The notes under the pieces are model-generated. The model saw nothing but the letters and a program-made list of their open reading frames with translations. It was not told the origin of the DNA and did not search any database. From Rhizobium sp. P32RR-XVIII (GTDB lineage Bacteria > Pseudomonadota > Alphaproteobacteria > Rhizobiales > Rhizobiaceae), in the NCBI RefSeq assembly GCF_012641395.1, contig NZ_JABAIH010000010.1:62001-126000 (forward strand): a DNA stretch of 64,000 nt, written 5' to 3'. The position numbers and the translations under genes are program-made. Every line of letters starts with the position of its first letter. Position 1 is the stretch's first letter. Below, piece by piece: positions 8,592-18,263 of this stretch.

Positions 8592-8913
8592 TTCGGGCTG
8601 CCTCCCTGGGACCCTTTACTTTGTATATTTTAGATAGCCTGTGGTTTCAACCGAACAGAAGCATTCTTTCGTTATCCGTTGCTCGTTTTCTACAGTATTC
8701 GAATTAAGGTTTCGTTCCGGCCTTGGATAAAATCGGCGAATGCTCGTTAAGGATTAACTCCGGCCTCCTTTCATGCGATCAGCTTACCTTGGATTGCGGC
8801 AAATTTGACATTGCACCTGTCTTTCGCGCCATATTTCCACATGGTAACTAACGCGGCGGCGGGCAATGCGTTCAACTTTTATTACAAAGTTCTCATCTAA
8901 AACGATTTGAGTG

Positions 8914-8941
8914 TGCGGCGCAAAATGCATGGTGCGCCGCA
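8914..8941. repeat. 9-bp GC-rich inverted repeat within the exoX-exoY region
   Basis: TGCGGCGCA (8914-8922) and TGCGCCGCA (8933-8941) are perfect complements around a 10-nt AT-rich loop. No T-run follows on either strand, so it is unlikely to be an intrinsic terminator. A protein-binding site or RNA structure is more plausible. Confidence 0.4.
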
Positions 8942-9308
8942 ATAAAATTGGCAATAAGGCAATATAGTTGACCTATTGAGGGTAGTGCCGAGGCTGCATA
9001 GCCAAATTCCGTCGCAAATCCGCAGAAGAAGTTATTCTTCAATCTTTTTGCGCCGCAAAGCAAATACCAAGTTCTTTAGTGCGGCTCATCGAGACTATTC
9101 GAAAACATTGCAAGCTTTGCATCTGCACTTAAGGGATGGCTCATAAACGAAAAAGCGCTTGCGGCACGTCAAAAACGGCCCGTTACACAATCGCCATGAA
9201 ATTGTGGCTTAAAAAAACAAAATCGGCCCATACACTCCGAACTCGTCAACGCCAGCCTATCGGCCTTGGCATACCGACCAAACGGCAAACATAAGTGGAG
9301 TTAACTCT

Positions 9309-9989
9309 ATGAAGTCTGCGACGAGATCGGACAGTACGCCATTCTTTGGCGTGGTTCATGCGAATGTCTTTCCGCCGACCGGCGGGATAATCAAGCGAGC
9401 ATTCGATATCTCTGCTGCCGCGCTCGGGCTCATTTTCCTGAGTCCGGTGTTTCTAATGGTGATGCTGCTCATAAAGCTCTCCGACAGGGGACCGGCTTTC
9501 TACGGACATCGCCGTATCGGCCACAACGGCCAGGAGTTTCGTTGCCTGAAGTTCCGAACCATGGTCGTCGATGGCGACAAGGTTCTGCAGGAGCATCTGC
9601 GCAACAATCCGAAGGCAATGGAAGAGTGGCGTTCAACGCGCAAACTTCAGGACGATCCGCGGGTCACCGCCGTCGGAAGCGTGCTGCGCAAGCTCAGCCT
9701 TGATGAACTGCCGCAACTCATCAACATCCTTCGCGGCGAAATGAGCGTCGTCGGGCCTCGGCCCGTGGTGCATGACGAACTGGAGCTCTATGAGTCTTCC
9801 GCCGTCTATTATCTTCAGGCTCGCCCTGGGCTTACCGGCCTTTGGCAGATCAGCGGACGTAACGACGTGTCCTATGCCACGCGCGTTGCTTTCGACACCC
9901 ACTACGTCGAAAACTGGTCGCTCACCCGCGACGTTATGATCATTGCCCGGACGATCCCTGCCGTCTGCATGCAGCGCGGCAGCTACTGA
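9309..9989 (+). CDS. exoY: ExoY-like undecaprenyl-phosphate galactose phosphotransferase
   Basis: 226 aa bacterial sugar transferase. One N-terminal membrane helix (about residues 30-52) is followed by the catalytic domain with KFRTM, the DELPQLINILRGEMSVVGPRP motif and the terminal GLTGLWQISGR region. It starts succinoglycan synthesis by moving galactose-1-phosphate from UDP-galactose to undecaprenyl phosphate at the inner membrane. The start ATG follows GTGGAG at suitable spacing. It is the first gene of the plus-strand run exoY-exoF-exoQ-exoZ and the functional counterpart of inhibitor exoX. Confidence 0.94.
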   Translation: MKSATRSDSTPFFGVVHANVFPPTGGIIKRAFDISAAALGLIFLSPVFLMVMLLIKLSDRGPAFYGHRRIGHNGQEFRCLKFRTMVVDGDKVLQEHLRNNPKAMEEWRSTRKLQDDPRVTAVGSVLRKLSLDELPQLINILRGEMSVVGPRPVVHDELELYESSAVYYLQARPGLTGLWQISGRNDVSYATRVAFDTHYVENWSLTRDVMIIARTIPAVCMQRGSY

Positions 9990-10065
9990 GAACGCCGCTT
10001 CCAAATACACCAGTGACGTACGGTATAGCTTTTGGCTTGCCGTGCCGATTTATGGGAAAGACTGA

Positions 10066-11331
10066 ATGAGAGAAATCCTGTTACGCCGTAACCTGCTTGG
10101 AAACTCCTTTATGACTGGCCTCGCTTTCGTTGCGGGGTTTGGCATATTGGTCGGCTCTTCTAGCTTTGCAAAGGCTGATGACTACAAGCTGGGCACGATG
10201 GACAAGTTGCGCATCCGCGTTGCCGAATGGCAGACGGCGGAAGGATCGATCCGCGACTGGTCGGTGGTCAGCGGCGACTATACGGTCGGCCCCGCAGGCA
10301 ATCTCTCGCTTCCGTTCGTAGGCGACCTCCCAGCCTCCGGAAAGACGACGGATGCGATCGCGCAGGAGATCGGTGTCGCGCTGCAGAAGCAGTTCGGCCT
10401 GAAGGACCGGCCCTCCGCATCCGTCGAACTTGCCGAATTCCGGCCTGTCTTCCTGACAGGCGACGTCGACAAGCCGGGCGAATATCCTTTCGCACCGAAT
10501 CTCACCGTCGTGAAGGCCGTCAGCCTCGCCGGCGGGCTTCACCGCGCAGACGCCGGCCAGCGCTTTGCCCGCGATTTCATCAACGCCAAGGGTGATGCAG
10601 TCGTCTACACGACGGAAAAGAATCGCCTGCTCGCCCGCAAGGCACGGCTGCAGGCCGAGATCGCCGGCCAAGAGACGATCGACATGCCGAAGGAACTGAA
10701 GGATCTGCCGGAGGCAAAGGCGCTGCTTGCCAGCGAAACAGCATTGATGTCGACGCGCAAGAAGCGGCTCACGCTGCAGCTTCAGGGGCTCGAGGACTTG
10801 AAATCTCTGCTGCAGTCCGAAATTGAGTCTCTCGCCAAGAAGACAGAGACGCAGACACGCCAGCTCGAGCTTGCCAAGGAAGACCGCGATAAAGTGGAAA
10901 ACCTTGCCGAGAAGGGGCTTGCGCTCAGCGCCCGCAAGATGGCATCCGAACAGCGCGCAGCCGATATCGAGGCCACGCTTCTCGACATCGACACCAACTC
11001 GCTGAAGGCCAAGCAGGACATCAACAAGGCCAATCAGGACGAGATTACGCTCCGCAACGACTGGGACGCCACGCTGGCGCAGGAACTGCAGGACACCGAA
11101 AGCGATCTGGATACGCACAACCTGAAGCTTGCGACCAGCGATGCGCTGATGTCGGAAGCTCTGGCGCAATCGAATGATGCCGCGCGGTTCGACCCGGACA
11201 ATAGTGCCAGCATCGGCTACTCGATCGTGCGGGAAGTCGACGGCCAGTCGAAGGAAATTCCGGTGCAGGAAAACACCGCACTGCAGCCCGGCGACCTGAT
11301 CAAGGTCACCGCCGGGGTCGCAATGAGATAG
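10066..11331 (+). CDS. exoF: ExoF-like polysaccharide export (OPX) protein
   Basis: 421 aa. A signal peptide or signal anchor covers about residues 1-38. A polysaccharide biosynthesis/export domain follows: DYKLGTMDKLRIRV, then the GDYTVGPAGNLSLPFVGDLPASG region. An SLBB-type segment contains VFLTGDVDKPGEYPF. The middle (about residues 190-370) is a long, charged, predicted coiled coil. ExoF is needed with ExoY for the first step and for export of succinoglycan across the periplasm. It lies 76 bp after exoY, in the same operon. Confidence 0.92.
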   Translation: MREILLRRNLLGNSFMTGLAFVAGFGILVGSSSFAKADDYKLGTMDKLRIRVAEWQTAEGSIRDWSVVSGDYTVGPAGNLSLPFVGDLPASGKTTDAIAQEIGVALQKQFGLKDRPSASVELAEFRPVFLTGDVDKPGEYPFAPNLTVVKAVSLAGGLHRADAGQRFARDFINAKGDAVVYTTEKNRLLARKARLQAEIAGQETIDMPKELKDLPEAKALLASETALMSTRKKRLTLQLQGLEDLKSLLQSEIESLAKKTETQTRQLELAKEDRDKVENLAEKGLALSARKMASEQRAADIEATLLDIDTNSLKAKQDINKANQDEITLRNDWDATLAQELQDTESDLDTHNLKLATSDALMSEALAQSNDAARFDPDNSASIGYSIVREVDGQSKEIPVQENTALQPGDLIKVTAGVAMR

Positions 11332-11342
11332 CGGAGACCCGC

Positions 11343-12608
11343 ATGCGGATCGCCAAATCGGTGCTGATAAAACCAGCTGAGAACGAAATCTACGCCATTC
11401 CGGCGGTGGCGCTTTCGCTCTTCTGCTTCGCCTATTCGCTCCGTTTCGGACAGCCGGCGATCCTGCTTTACTATGCGTTGTGGTTGCCGCTCATCGCAGT
11501 CGATTATCGTAAGGTGCTGGGCAGCTACAGCCGGTTCATCTGGCTGTTTGCCTTTGCCGGTTTCGCATTTCTGTCCGTATTCTGGTCGCAGGTCCCGAGC
11601 GTCTCGATGCGGGCGAGCATCCAATTACTGACACAGGTGGCCTGCGCGCTGATCGCCGTTCGCGTGGTCGACGTCCGGACCCTGACGCTTGGGATGGTGG
11701 CAGGCACGGCCATTGTGCTCCTTTATTCGATCCTCTTCGGCTTTTACGAATATGACCCGATCGACGGGACCTACAGTTTCGTCGGTGCTTTCGCGTCAAA
11801 GAACCAGCTTGCCTTCTACGCATCCCTGGGCATCATTTTCGCATATGCCGCCGTCTTCATCTACGGCGAACGCCGTCTGTGGATGATAGCCTCCGTCATC
11901 GCCGGCCTTATGTCCGCCTATTGCCTGCACGCCGCGCAATCCGCAACCTCGGTCATCACGACGGCAGCTATCGTCGCCCTGCTGATTGGCTTACGCGTCG
12001 TGCTCATGCTGTCGCCGGATAATCGTAAACTGCTGGTCGTCGGTGGCGGGGTTGCGGCAATCGTGCTCGCCGTGGCGGGTGTCTATCTCGGTGCCGTCGA
12101 TGCGGTCCTTGGTCTTTTCGGCAAGGATTCGACCCTGACCGGGCGTACCTATCTGTGGCAGCAGGGTATTGCCGCAGCGACGCAACACCCGGCCTTCGGT
12201 GTCGGCTACCAGGCTTATTGGGTGCAAGGTTTTTCCGAGCCGGAGCGGCTATGGAAGGAATTCTTTATCGGCTCGAGAAGCGGCTTCCATTTTCATAACA
12301 CCTACATCGAGACGGCAGTCGAACTCGGCCTGACCGGTGTGCTCATTCTGGCCGCCACAATCATCGCAACGCTGTGGGGGCATTTGCGCCGGCTGCTGGA
12401 GGATGTGCGCAACGATGAATCCTATCTGCTGTTCGGCATCATCGTGCTGCTTCTGTTCCGCTCGTTCGTGGAAATCGATATTCTGACACCTTATAACGTC
12501 GGTACGTTCCTTCTTTACTTCACCGCGGGAAAACTTGTCGGCGCGCGACAACGTTCGGCGATGGCCGCCCTGCGACGTTATCAATCCGTTTCGCCTGTCA
12601 ATTCCTGA
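11343..12608 (+). CDS. exoQ: ExoQ-like polysaccharide polymerase
   Basis: 421 aa integral membrane protein with about ten to twelve hydrophobic segments. It has an O-antigen ligase/polymerase-type periplasmic loop that includes LTGRTYLWQQGIAAATQHPAFGVGY (split over about residues 260-285) and HFHNTYIETAVELG near 317-330. ExoQ is required to polymerise the octasaccharide into high-molecular-weight succinoglycan, working with ExoP and ExoT. exoT is not in this window and exoP would lie to the left. The gene starts 11 bp after the exoF stop. Confidence 0.92.
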   Translation: MRIAKSVLIKPAENEIYAIPAVALSLFCFAYSLRFGQPAILLYYALWLPLIAVDYRKVLGSYSRFIWLFAFAGFAFLSVFWSQVPSVSMRASIQLLTQVACALIAVRVVDVRTLTLGMVAGTAIVLLYSILFGFYEYDPIDGTYSFVGAFASKNQLAFYASLGIIFAYAAVFIYGERRLWMIASVIAGLMSAYCLHAAQSATSVITTAAIVALLIGLRVVLMLSPDNRKLLVVGGGVAAIVLAVAGVYLGAVDAVLGLFGKDSTLTGRTYLWQQGIAAATQHPAFGVGYQAYWVQGFSEPERLWKEFFIGSRSGFHFHNTYIETAVELGLTGVLILAATIIATLWGHLRRLLEDVRNDESYLLFGIIVLLLFRSFVEIDILTPYNVGTFLLYFTAGKLVGARQRSAMAALRRYQSVSPVNS

Positions 12609-12652
12609 TCATCTGCATCTACGCCGCGAGAGCGGAGTAAACGGGGAAATGC

Positions 12653-13657
12653 ATGAAGACCCTCTACGGGATCCAATATTTGCGTGCTTTCGCGGCACTT
12701 GCCGTCGTCGTTTTTCATGCGGCGGAGAGAAGTAGCGAGCATTTCGTCATCGGCGCTGCGGGCGTCGATGTCTTCTTCGTCATCAGCGGATTCATCATGT
12801 GGGTGATCAGCGAGCGCAAGCCGTTGACGCCGCAGCGCTTCCTGCTCGACCGAGTCCGCCGCATCGCCCCCTCATATTGGCTTGTGACCATGATCATGAT
12901 CGCCGGAGCACTGGCAGGGCTGTTTCCAAACCTGCGGCTTGCTGCCGGCCACGTCCTGGGTTCGCTCTTCTTCATTCCTGTGCACTCGCCGAGCACAGGC
13001 GAGATTTGGCCAGTCCTGGTTCAGGGCTGGACGCTGCAATTCGAGATGTTCTTCTATGTCGTTTTTGCCGGTGCGTTGTTCCTGCCGCGCCAGTGGCGGC
13101 TGCTCTTCCTCGCCGCGGCGTTCGGATTTTTCGTCGTCATCGGCGCGATCTGGCATCCGTCCTCGCCGATGCTCGCCACCTACACCCGCCCGATCATCCT
13201 GGAATTCCTGGGCGGTGTCTTCATCGCCGAACTGTGGCTGCGCCGCTGGATCGCGGGCCACAGCCTCGGGCTTGCTTTCGTCGGCGCAGCACTCTGCGGC
13301 TTTGCGGTGATCTATCTGAGTGGAGCGGAATTCGACGAGTTCATCTGCGGGCCGCTGGCGATGGCGCTGGTGTACGGCATGGTCTCGCTGGAGGCGGACG
13401 GCAGCATCGGCCGCGTGCCGGTGCTCACCTATTTCGGCGACGCTTCCTACTCCATCTACCTCTGGCACACGCTGGCGGTGTCGGTTGTCCTCAAGGCCTC
13501 CGGACTTGCCGGGATCCCCGATACTCTTACCGTGGTTGCGGCCACTTGCGCCGGAACGCTCCTGGGAGTCGCCGCCTACGAGATGATCGAAAAGCCCATG
13601 CGCAAGCTGCTGTCGGGCGACACCTTCAAGCGCCGCCCGCTCGAACGTCCTTCGTAG
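12653..13657 (+). CDS. exoZ: ExoZ-like succinoglycan acetyltransferase
   Basis: 334 aa acyltransferase-3 family membrane protein with about ten membrane segments. The N-terminus IQYLRAFAALAVVVFHA holds the family R and H residues. GVDVFFVISGFIMW and DRVRRIAPSYW follow, all typical of ExoZ/OafA-type O-acetyltransferases. It acetylates the succinoglycan unit at the inner membrane. The ATG at 12653 follows GGGGA. It is last in the exoYFQZ run. Its last 32 bp overlap, on the opposite strand, the 3' end of the RND pump gene. Confidence 0.92.
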   Translation: MKTLYGIQYLRAFAALAVVVFHAAERSSEHFVIGAAGVDVFFVISGFIMWVISERKPLTPQRFLLDRVRRIAPSYWLVTMIMIAGALAGLFPNLRLAAGHVLGSLFFIPVHSPSTGEIWPVLVQGWTLQFEMFFYVVFAGALFLPRQWRLLFLAAAFGFFVVIGAIWHPSSPMLATYTRPIILEFLGGVFIAELWLRRWIAGHSLGLAFVGAALCGFAVIYLSGAEFDEFICGPLAMALVYGMVSLEADGSIGRVPVLTYFGDASYSIYLWHTLAVSVVLKASGLAGIPDTLTVVAATCAGTLLGVAAYEMIEKPMRKLLSGDTFKRRPLERPS

Positions 13658-16600
13658 TCTCAGCGTCCAGTTCATCGGCAGATGCTTGCTCCGCAACAGC
13701 CGTCTTACGCCAGCGGGCGCGCAGCACGACGTAGAAGACCGGAGTCAGGAACAGGCCAAAAATCGTGACGCCGAGCATGCCGGAGAAGACGGCCGTGCCA
13801 AGCGCCTGGCGCATCTCCGCGCCCGGCCCCGTTGCGATCATCAGCGGCACGACGCCGAAGATGAAGGCGAATGCAGTCATCAGAATGGGGCGAAGGCGCA
13901 AATGGCTGGCTTCAATCGCCGCTTCCACGGGCGTTTTGCCTCCCTCTTCCGCCTGTCTCGCGAATTCCACGATCAGGATCGCGTTCTTCGCCGCAAGTCC
14001 GATCAGCACGATGAGGCCGATCTGCGTCAGGATGTTGTTGTCCATACCGCGGAAATGGACGCCAAGCAGGGCCGCGAGAATGGCGAGCGGCACGATCAGG
14101 ATGATGGCGAGCGGCAGCACCCAGCTTTCATACTGGGCGGCCAGTGCCAGGAATACGAAGATGACCGACAGCGCGAAGATATAGATCGCGGTGTTGCCGG
14201 TGCCGCGCTCCTGGAAGGCGAGCTCGGTCCAGTTGAACGTCGTTCCGGGGGGCAGTACCGAGGCTGCGATCTTTTCCATGCTATCGAGGGCAGTGCCGGT
14301 CGACACACCCGGCGCCGGATTGCCCTGCAGCGGTACCGAGACATACATATTGTAGTGCTGGACGAGCGCCGGGCCGCTCCTGTCCTGAACTTCGATGAGC
14401 GTTCCCAGCGGCACCAGCGCGCCCGTCGCCGAACGGACCTTCAGAGCAAGGATATCGTCCCGCTCGAGGCGGAATTCCTGGTCGGCCTGCGCCCGCACCT
14501 GATAGACCCTGCCGAAAGCATTGAAGTCGTTGACATAGGACGTGCCGAGATTGATCGAGAGCGTATCGAATATGTTCGAGATCGGGACGTTCAGCATACG
14601 GGCCTTGTCGCGATCGATATTGAGGAAGAATTGCGGGCTCGATACGGAGAAGGTGGTGAAGACGCCTGTCAGTCCGGGTGTCTGGTTGGCGGTGCCCATC
14701 ATCTGGTAGGCAAGGGCCAGAACCCGCCGCATGTCGCCGCTTTCGAGGTCCATCAGCTGCATTTTGAAGCCGCCGGAATTACCAATACCCCTGACGGAGG
14801 GGGGCGGGATGGCAATGATGAAGGCTTCCTGGATGCCCTGCAGGTTCTGGTAGAGCTGACCGATGATCCGGCCAGCGCTTAGAGCTTGCTCAAGCCTGTG
14901 TTCGAACGTGTCAAAGGGCGCGAAGACAACGCCTTGATTGGACGCGTTGGTGAAGGTGGCGCCGCTGAAGCCTGCAAAGGCCACCGAGTGAGAGACGCCA
15001 GGCGTTTTGCCGATGATTTCCGCCGCCTGCTGCACGACGGCGTCGGTGCGGTTGAGCGAGGCGCCCTCGGGCAGTTGAATGACGACGATTGCGTAGCCCT
15101 GGTCCATATTAGGGATAAAGCCACTCGGGACGATCCGGCCCATGTAGTAGGTCGACGCCAGCAGTGCCGCAAATACCAGCAGCGCACAAAACACGGCGGT
15201 CCTTGTCGCAACGATGTGGCGAACAAGCCATGAGTAGCCGTGGCTCATCCGGTCGAAGCCGCGATTGAAGCCGTTGGCGAGGCCGCGGCCCAGTCGCGTG
15301 AGCGGATTTCGCGTCTCTTTCGCATGTTCTTCGTGTGGCCGCAGCACGAGCGCGGCGATCGCTGGCGACAATGTCAGCGAGTTGATCGCCGAAATCGCCG
15401 TTGCGACCGAGATCGTCACCGCGAACTGCCGGTAGAACTGGCCGGTAATGCCCGGGATGAAGGTTGTCGGGACGAAGACGGCGATGAGGACAAGGGAAAT
15501 GGCGATGACCGCCGTTCCGACCTCGTCCATGGTAACATGCGCCGCTTCCCTCGGCGTCATGCCCTTGGCCAAGTTTCGTTCGACGTTCTCGACGACGACG
15601 ATCGCATCGTCCACCACGATGCCGATGGCGAGCACGAGACCGAAGAGCGTCAGCATGTTGAGCGAGAAGCCGAAGGCGAGCAGGAAAGCAAAAGTGCCGA
15701 TCAGCGACACGGGGATCGCCACGATGGGGATGATGGCCGTGCGCCAGGATTGCAGAAAGACCAGCACGACAATTGCGACCAGCAGGGCTGCTTCGAAAAT
15801 GGTCTTGTAGACCTCTGATATGGACTCGGAAATGAACTCCGTCGGATTGTAGACGATGTTATAAGCCAGCCCTGGAGGAAAGTCCTTGGCGAGCCGTTCC
15901 ATCGCCGCCTTGATTTCGGCGGCGCCAGCCAGCGCATTCGTGCCTGGACGCGAGAAGATGCCGAGCGCCACCGCCGGCTTGCCGTCGAGGTAGCTGTTGG
16001 TGACATATTGCTTGGCGCCGAGTTCGATGCGGGCAACGTCCTGCAACTGTACGAGGCGGCCATCCGCTGTCGCTTTCACGATGACGTAGCGGAACTGCCG
16101 CGCATCGGAGAACCGGCCCTGCGTTGTCACGGTGTATTGGAATGCATTTGTGCCGGCCGCCGGCGGACCGCCGATTGAGCCGCCGGACACCTGCACGTTC
16201 TGCTCGCGCAAGGCAGCCACCACATCATTCGGGGTCATGCTATAGGATGCCAGCCTCTGCGGATCGAGCCAGATGCGCAGGGCATACTCGCGCTCGCCGA
16301 AGATGGTGAGATCGCCGACGCCGTCAAGGCGCACGAGCACATCGCGGATGCGGCTGCGGGCATAGTTCGAGACGTAAAGCTGATCGTAGCGGCTGTTCGG
16401 AGAGAGGATGTGCACGACCATCATAAGATCGGGCGAACTCTTCGTGGTGGTGACCCCGGTGCGGCGAACCTCCTCCGGCAGCCGTGGTTCGGCGATCGCT
16501 ACCCGGTTTTGGACGAGAACCTGGGCCTGATCCAGGTCGGTGCCGAGCTTGAAGGTGATCGTCAGGGACATCGACCCGTCATCCGTCGCATACGAGGACA

Positions 16601-16838
16601 TGTAGAGCATGTTCTCGACGCCGTTGATCTCCTGTTCGATCGGCGTTGCGACCGTGTCGGCGACGGTCTGGGCGTCGGCGCCGGGATAGTTTGTGCGCAC
16701 GACGATGGTGGGCGGTGCTATTTCGGGAAACTGCGCCACCGGCAGCTGGAAATAGGCGAGGCCGCCGAGAATGAGCAGAACTATGGAGAGAACGGACGCG
16801 AAGATCGGCCGGTCCACGAAGAAGTGCGCAAACCTCAT
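13626..16838 (-). CDS. RND multidrug efflux pump, inner-membrane subunit (HAE1/AcrB type)
   Basis: 1070 aa, a normal length for the HAE1 family. It starts MRFAHFFVDRPIFASVLS and has 12 predicted membrane helices with two large periplasmic loops. The proton-relay Asp pair sits in GIVVDDAIVVVENVE near residue 408. PPSVRGIGNSGGFK lies in the second loop. It would export hydrophobic drugs or detergents using the proton gradient. The adaptor gene just upstream overlaps it by 4 bp. No outer-membrane channel gene is nearby, so it probably uses a shared TolC-like protein. Similar to Bep/Mex pumps; substrates cannot be told. Confidence 0.95.
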   Translation of the reverse strand: MRFAHFFVDRPIFASVLSIVLLILGGLAYFQLPVAQFPEIAPPTIVVRTNYPGADAQTVADTVATPIEQEINGVENMLYMSSYATDDGSMSLTITFKLGTDLDQAQVLVQNRVAIAEPRLPEEVRRTGVTTTKSSPDLMMVVHILSPNSRYDQLYVSNYARSRIRDVLVRLDGVGDLTIFGEREYALRIWLDPQRLASYSMTPNDVVAALREQNVQVSGGSIGGPPAAGTNAFQYTVTTQGRFSDARQFRYVIVKATADGRLVQLQDVARIELGAKQYVTNSYLDGKPAVALGIFSRPGTNALAGAAEIKAAMERLAKDFPPGLAYNIVYNPTEFISESISEVYKTIFEAALLVAIVVLVFLQSWRTAIIPIVAIPVSLIGTFAFLLAFGFSLNMLTLFGLVLAIGIVVDDAIVVVENVERNLAKGMTPREAAHVTMDEVGTAVIAISLVLIAVFVPTTFIPGITGQFYRQFAVTISVATAISAINSLTLSPAIAALVLRPHEEHAKETRNPLTRLGRGLANGFNRGFDRMSHGYSWLVRHIVATRTAVFCALLVFAALLASTYYMGRIVPSGFIPNMDQGYAIVVIQLPEGASLNRTDAVVQQAAEIIGKTPGVSHSVAFAGFSGATFTNASNQGVVFAPFDTFEHRLEQALSAGRIIGQLYQNLQGIQEAFIIAIPPPSVRGIGNSGGFKMQLMDLESGDMRRVLALAYQMMGTANQTPGLTGVFTTFSVSSPQFFLNIDRDKARMLNVPISNIFDTLSINLGTSYVNDFNAFGRVYQVRAQADQEFRLERDDILALKVRSATGALVPLGTLIEVQDRSGPALVQHYNMYVSVPLQGNPAPGVSTGTALDSMEKIAASVLPPGTTFNWTELAFQERGTGNTAIYIFALSVIFVFLALAAQYESWVLPLAIILIVPLAILAALLGVHFRGMDNNILTQIGLIVLIGLAAKNAILIVEFARQAEEGGKTPVEAAIEASHLRLRPILMTAFAFIFGVVPLMIATGPGAEMRQALGTAVFSGMLGVTIFGLFLTPVFYVVLRARWRKTAVAEQASADELDAETTKDVRAGGA

Positions 16839-18013
16839 TGGGCCAGCTCCATGCTTGCAGCTTCCGGCGGGATATCCTCGCGGCTCTGCGGCAGTTCTGT
16901 CATCTGCGGCGTGACCTTGCTGCCCGGGCGGGCGCGCATCAGGCCGTTGACGACGATCGTCTCGTTGCCGTCCATGCCTTCGCGGATGGCGCGGTAGCCG
17001 TAAAGCCGCGGACCAGTTCGGACCGGTTTCGTCGAAATAGTGCCGTCTTTGCCGACGACATAGACGACGCGCTGGTTCTGGTCGGAGCCGATTGCGTCGT
17101 CCGGCACGAGAATGGCCCTATAGACGTTCGACGCCTCCACTTGCACGCGGCCAAAGAGACCGGGCTGAAGCACGAATTTCGGATTGTCAAAGCGGGCGCG
17201 GACCCGCATCGTGCCCGTCTGGCTATCGACCCGGTTCTCGGCGAAGTCCAGTTTGCCTGTGAACGGCTTATCGTTGGAATCCGTGATGCGGACCTTAACT
17301 TCGAGACCGCCGCCACCCTGCTGAAGCTCGCTGCCGCGTTCACGCGCAGTTTGCGCGAAGTTCAGGAGCCGGCGTTCATCGACGTCAAAATAGAAATCGA
17401 TCGGGTCGAGTGAAACGATGGTCGTCAAAACCGATTGATCGGCCTGAACGAGATTGCCCACGGAAATCAGCCGGCGGTCGATGCGGCCGCTGATCGGGGC
17501 GGTAATCGTCGTATATTCCAGATCGAGCTTTGCGCGGTCGGCCGTTGCTTGAGCGCCTCGGAGATTGGCTTGAGCGGAATCCCATTGGCTGCGACGTTCC
17601 TCGAGCAAGGAAATCGACTGGCTGCCGCTGGTCGAGAGCGATGCCGTTCGCTTGTACTGCGCATCGGCATACGTCAGCGTCGATTTCGCCACTTCCAGCG
17701 CAGCATTCGCTTGGTTCAGGGCAGTGATGAAGGGCCGCTGGTCGATGACGAACAGCAGGTCGCCTTTCTTGACCAGAGAGCCGTCGGTGAAGTGCACCTC
17801 CTGCAGGTAGCCGCCGACGCGCGATCGCACGGAGACCTCGTCGACTGGCTCGAAGCGGCCGATGAATTCGTCATTATCGACCACGTCCCGGACGACGGGC
17901 TTGGCGACCGTGACGGACGGGGGAGCCGGAGGGGCTTGCTGTGCCATTGCAACGATCGGCGCAAGCGCTGCAAAGCCAACAAATGTCAGGATGTTACGAA
18001 AAGAGTAAGGCAT
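16835..18013 (-). CDS. RND efflux periplasmic adaptor subunit (membrane fusion protein)
   Basis: 392 aa AcrA/MexA-type adaptor. An N-terminal signal sequence ends near residue 24 (VAMAQQ). A lipoyl-like half, with VGGYLQEVHFTDGSLVKKGDLLF split near residues 66-88, is followed by a coiled hairpin. The second lipoyl half (TITAPISGRIDRR) and a beta-barrel region come next. It links the inner-membrane pump encoded directly downstream to an outer-membrane channel. The 4-bp ATGA overlap shows coupling. No TetR-type repressor gene is adjacent, so control is unknown. The 250 bp upstream contain no gene. Confidence 0.94.
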   Translation of the reverse strand: MPYSFRNILTFVGFAALAPIVAMAQQAPPAPPSVTVAKPVVRDVVDNDEFIGRFEPVDEVSVRSRVGGYLQEVHFTDGSLVKKGDLLFVIDQRPFITALNQANAALEVAKSTLTYADAQYKRTASLSTSGSQSISLLEERRSQWDSAQANLRGAQATADRAKLDLEYTTITAPISGRIDRRLISVGNLVQADQSVLTTIVSLDPIDFYFDVDERRLLNFAQTARERGSELQQGGGGLEVKVRITDSNDKPFTGKLDFAENRVDSQTGTMRVRARFDNPKFVLQPGLFGRVQVEASNVYRAILVPDDAIGSDQNQRVVYVVGKDGTISTKPVRTGPRLYGYRAIREGMDGNETIVVNGLMRARPGSKVTPQMTELPQSREDIPPEAASMELAQ

Positions 18014-18263
18014 AGCAACCCCCGCTGCTGGGCGGCCGTTATACCGCCGATCTTACACTGTAACGATGCAATTCATATCTGCTGCTTTGGAACCCGGTTT
18101 CCCGTGTTCGTCTTCCTGTCTCGTCATGCGGCCGGCCGCCGCGCCTGGTTTTTCGAAGAGGCAGAGGTTCGTCCCGGGTAAACCTCTGGCATAGGAATAT
18201 AGACGCCAGTGGATGAAAATTGCAAACGCCAACCGCTCGCCGTTTTGAGATTTGCGTGAGGCC

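Larger units (their letters stand above)
8547..9308. promoter_or_regulatory. Long exoX-exoY divergent regulatory region
   Basis: 762 bp, clearly AT-rich against the GC-rich genes, with no credible gene on either strand. It separates exoX (-) from the exoYFQZ run (+) and must carry both promoters. It contains two good inverted repeats (8572-8591 and 8914-8941). A TTGACA hexamer lies at 8805-8810, but its -10 partner is weak. In Sinorhizobium the exoY upstream region is the main target of EPS regulators. Which proteins bind here cannot be read from the sequence. Confidence 0.6.

Noticed and set aside
8805..8835. TTGACA followed by CATATT as an exoY promoter
   Set aside because: Spacing is about 19 bp and the -10 match is poor, and it lies nearly 500 bp from the exoY start.
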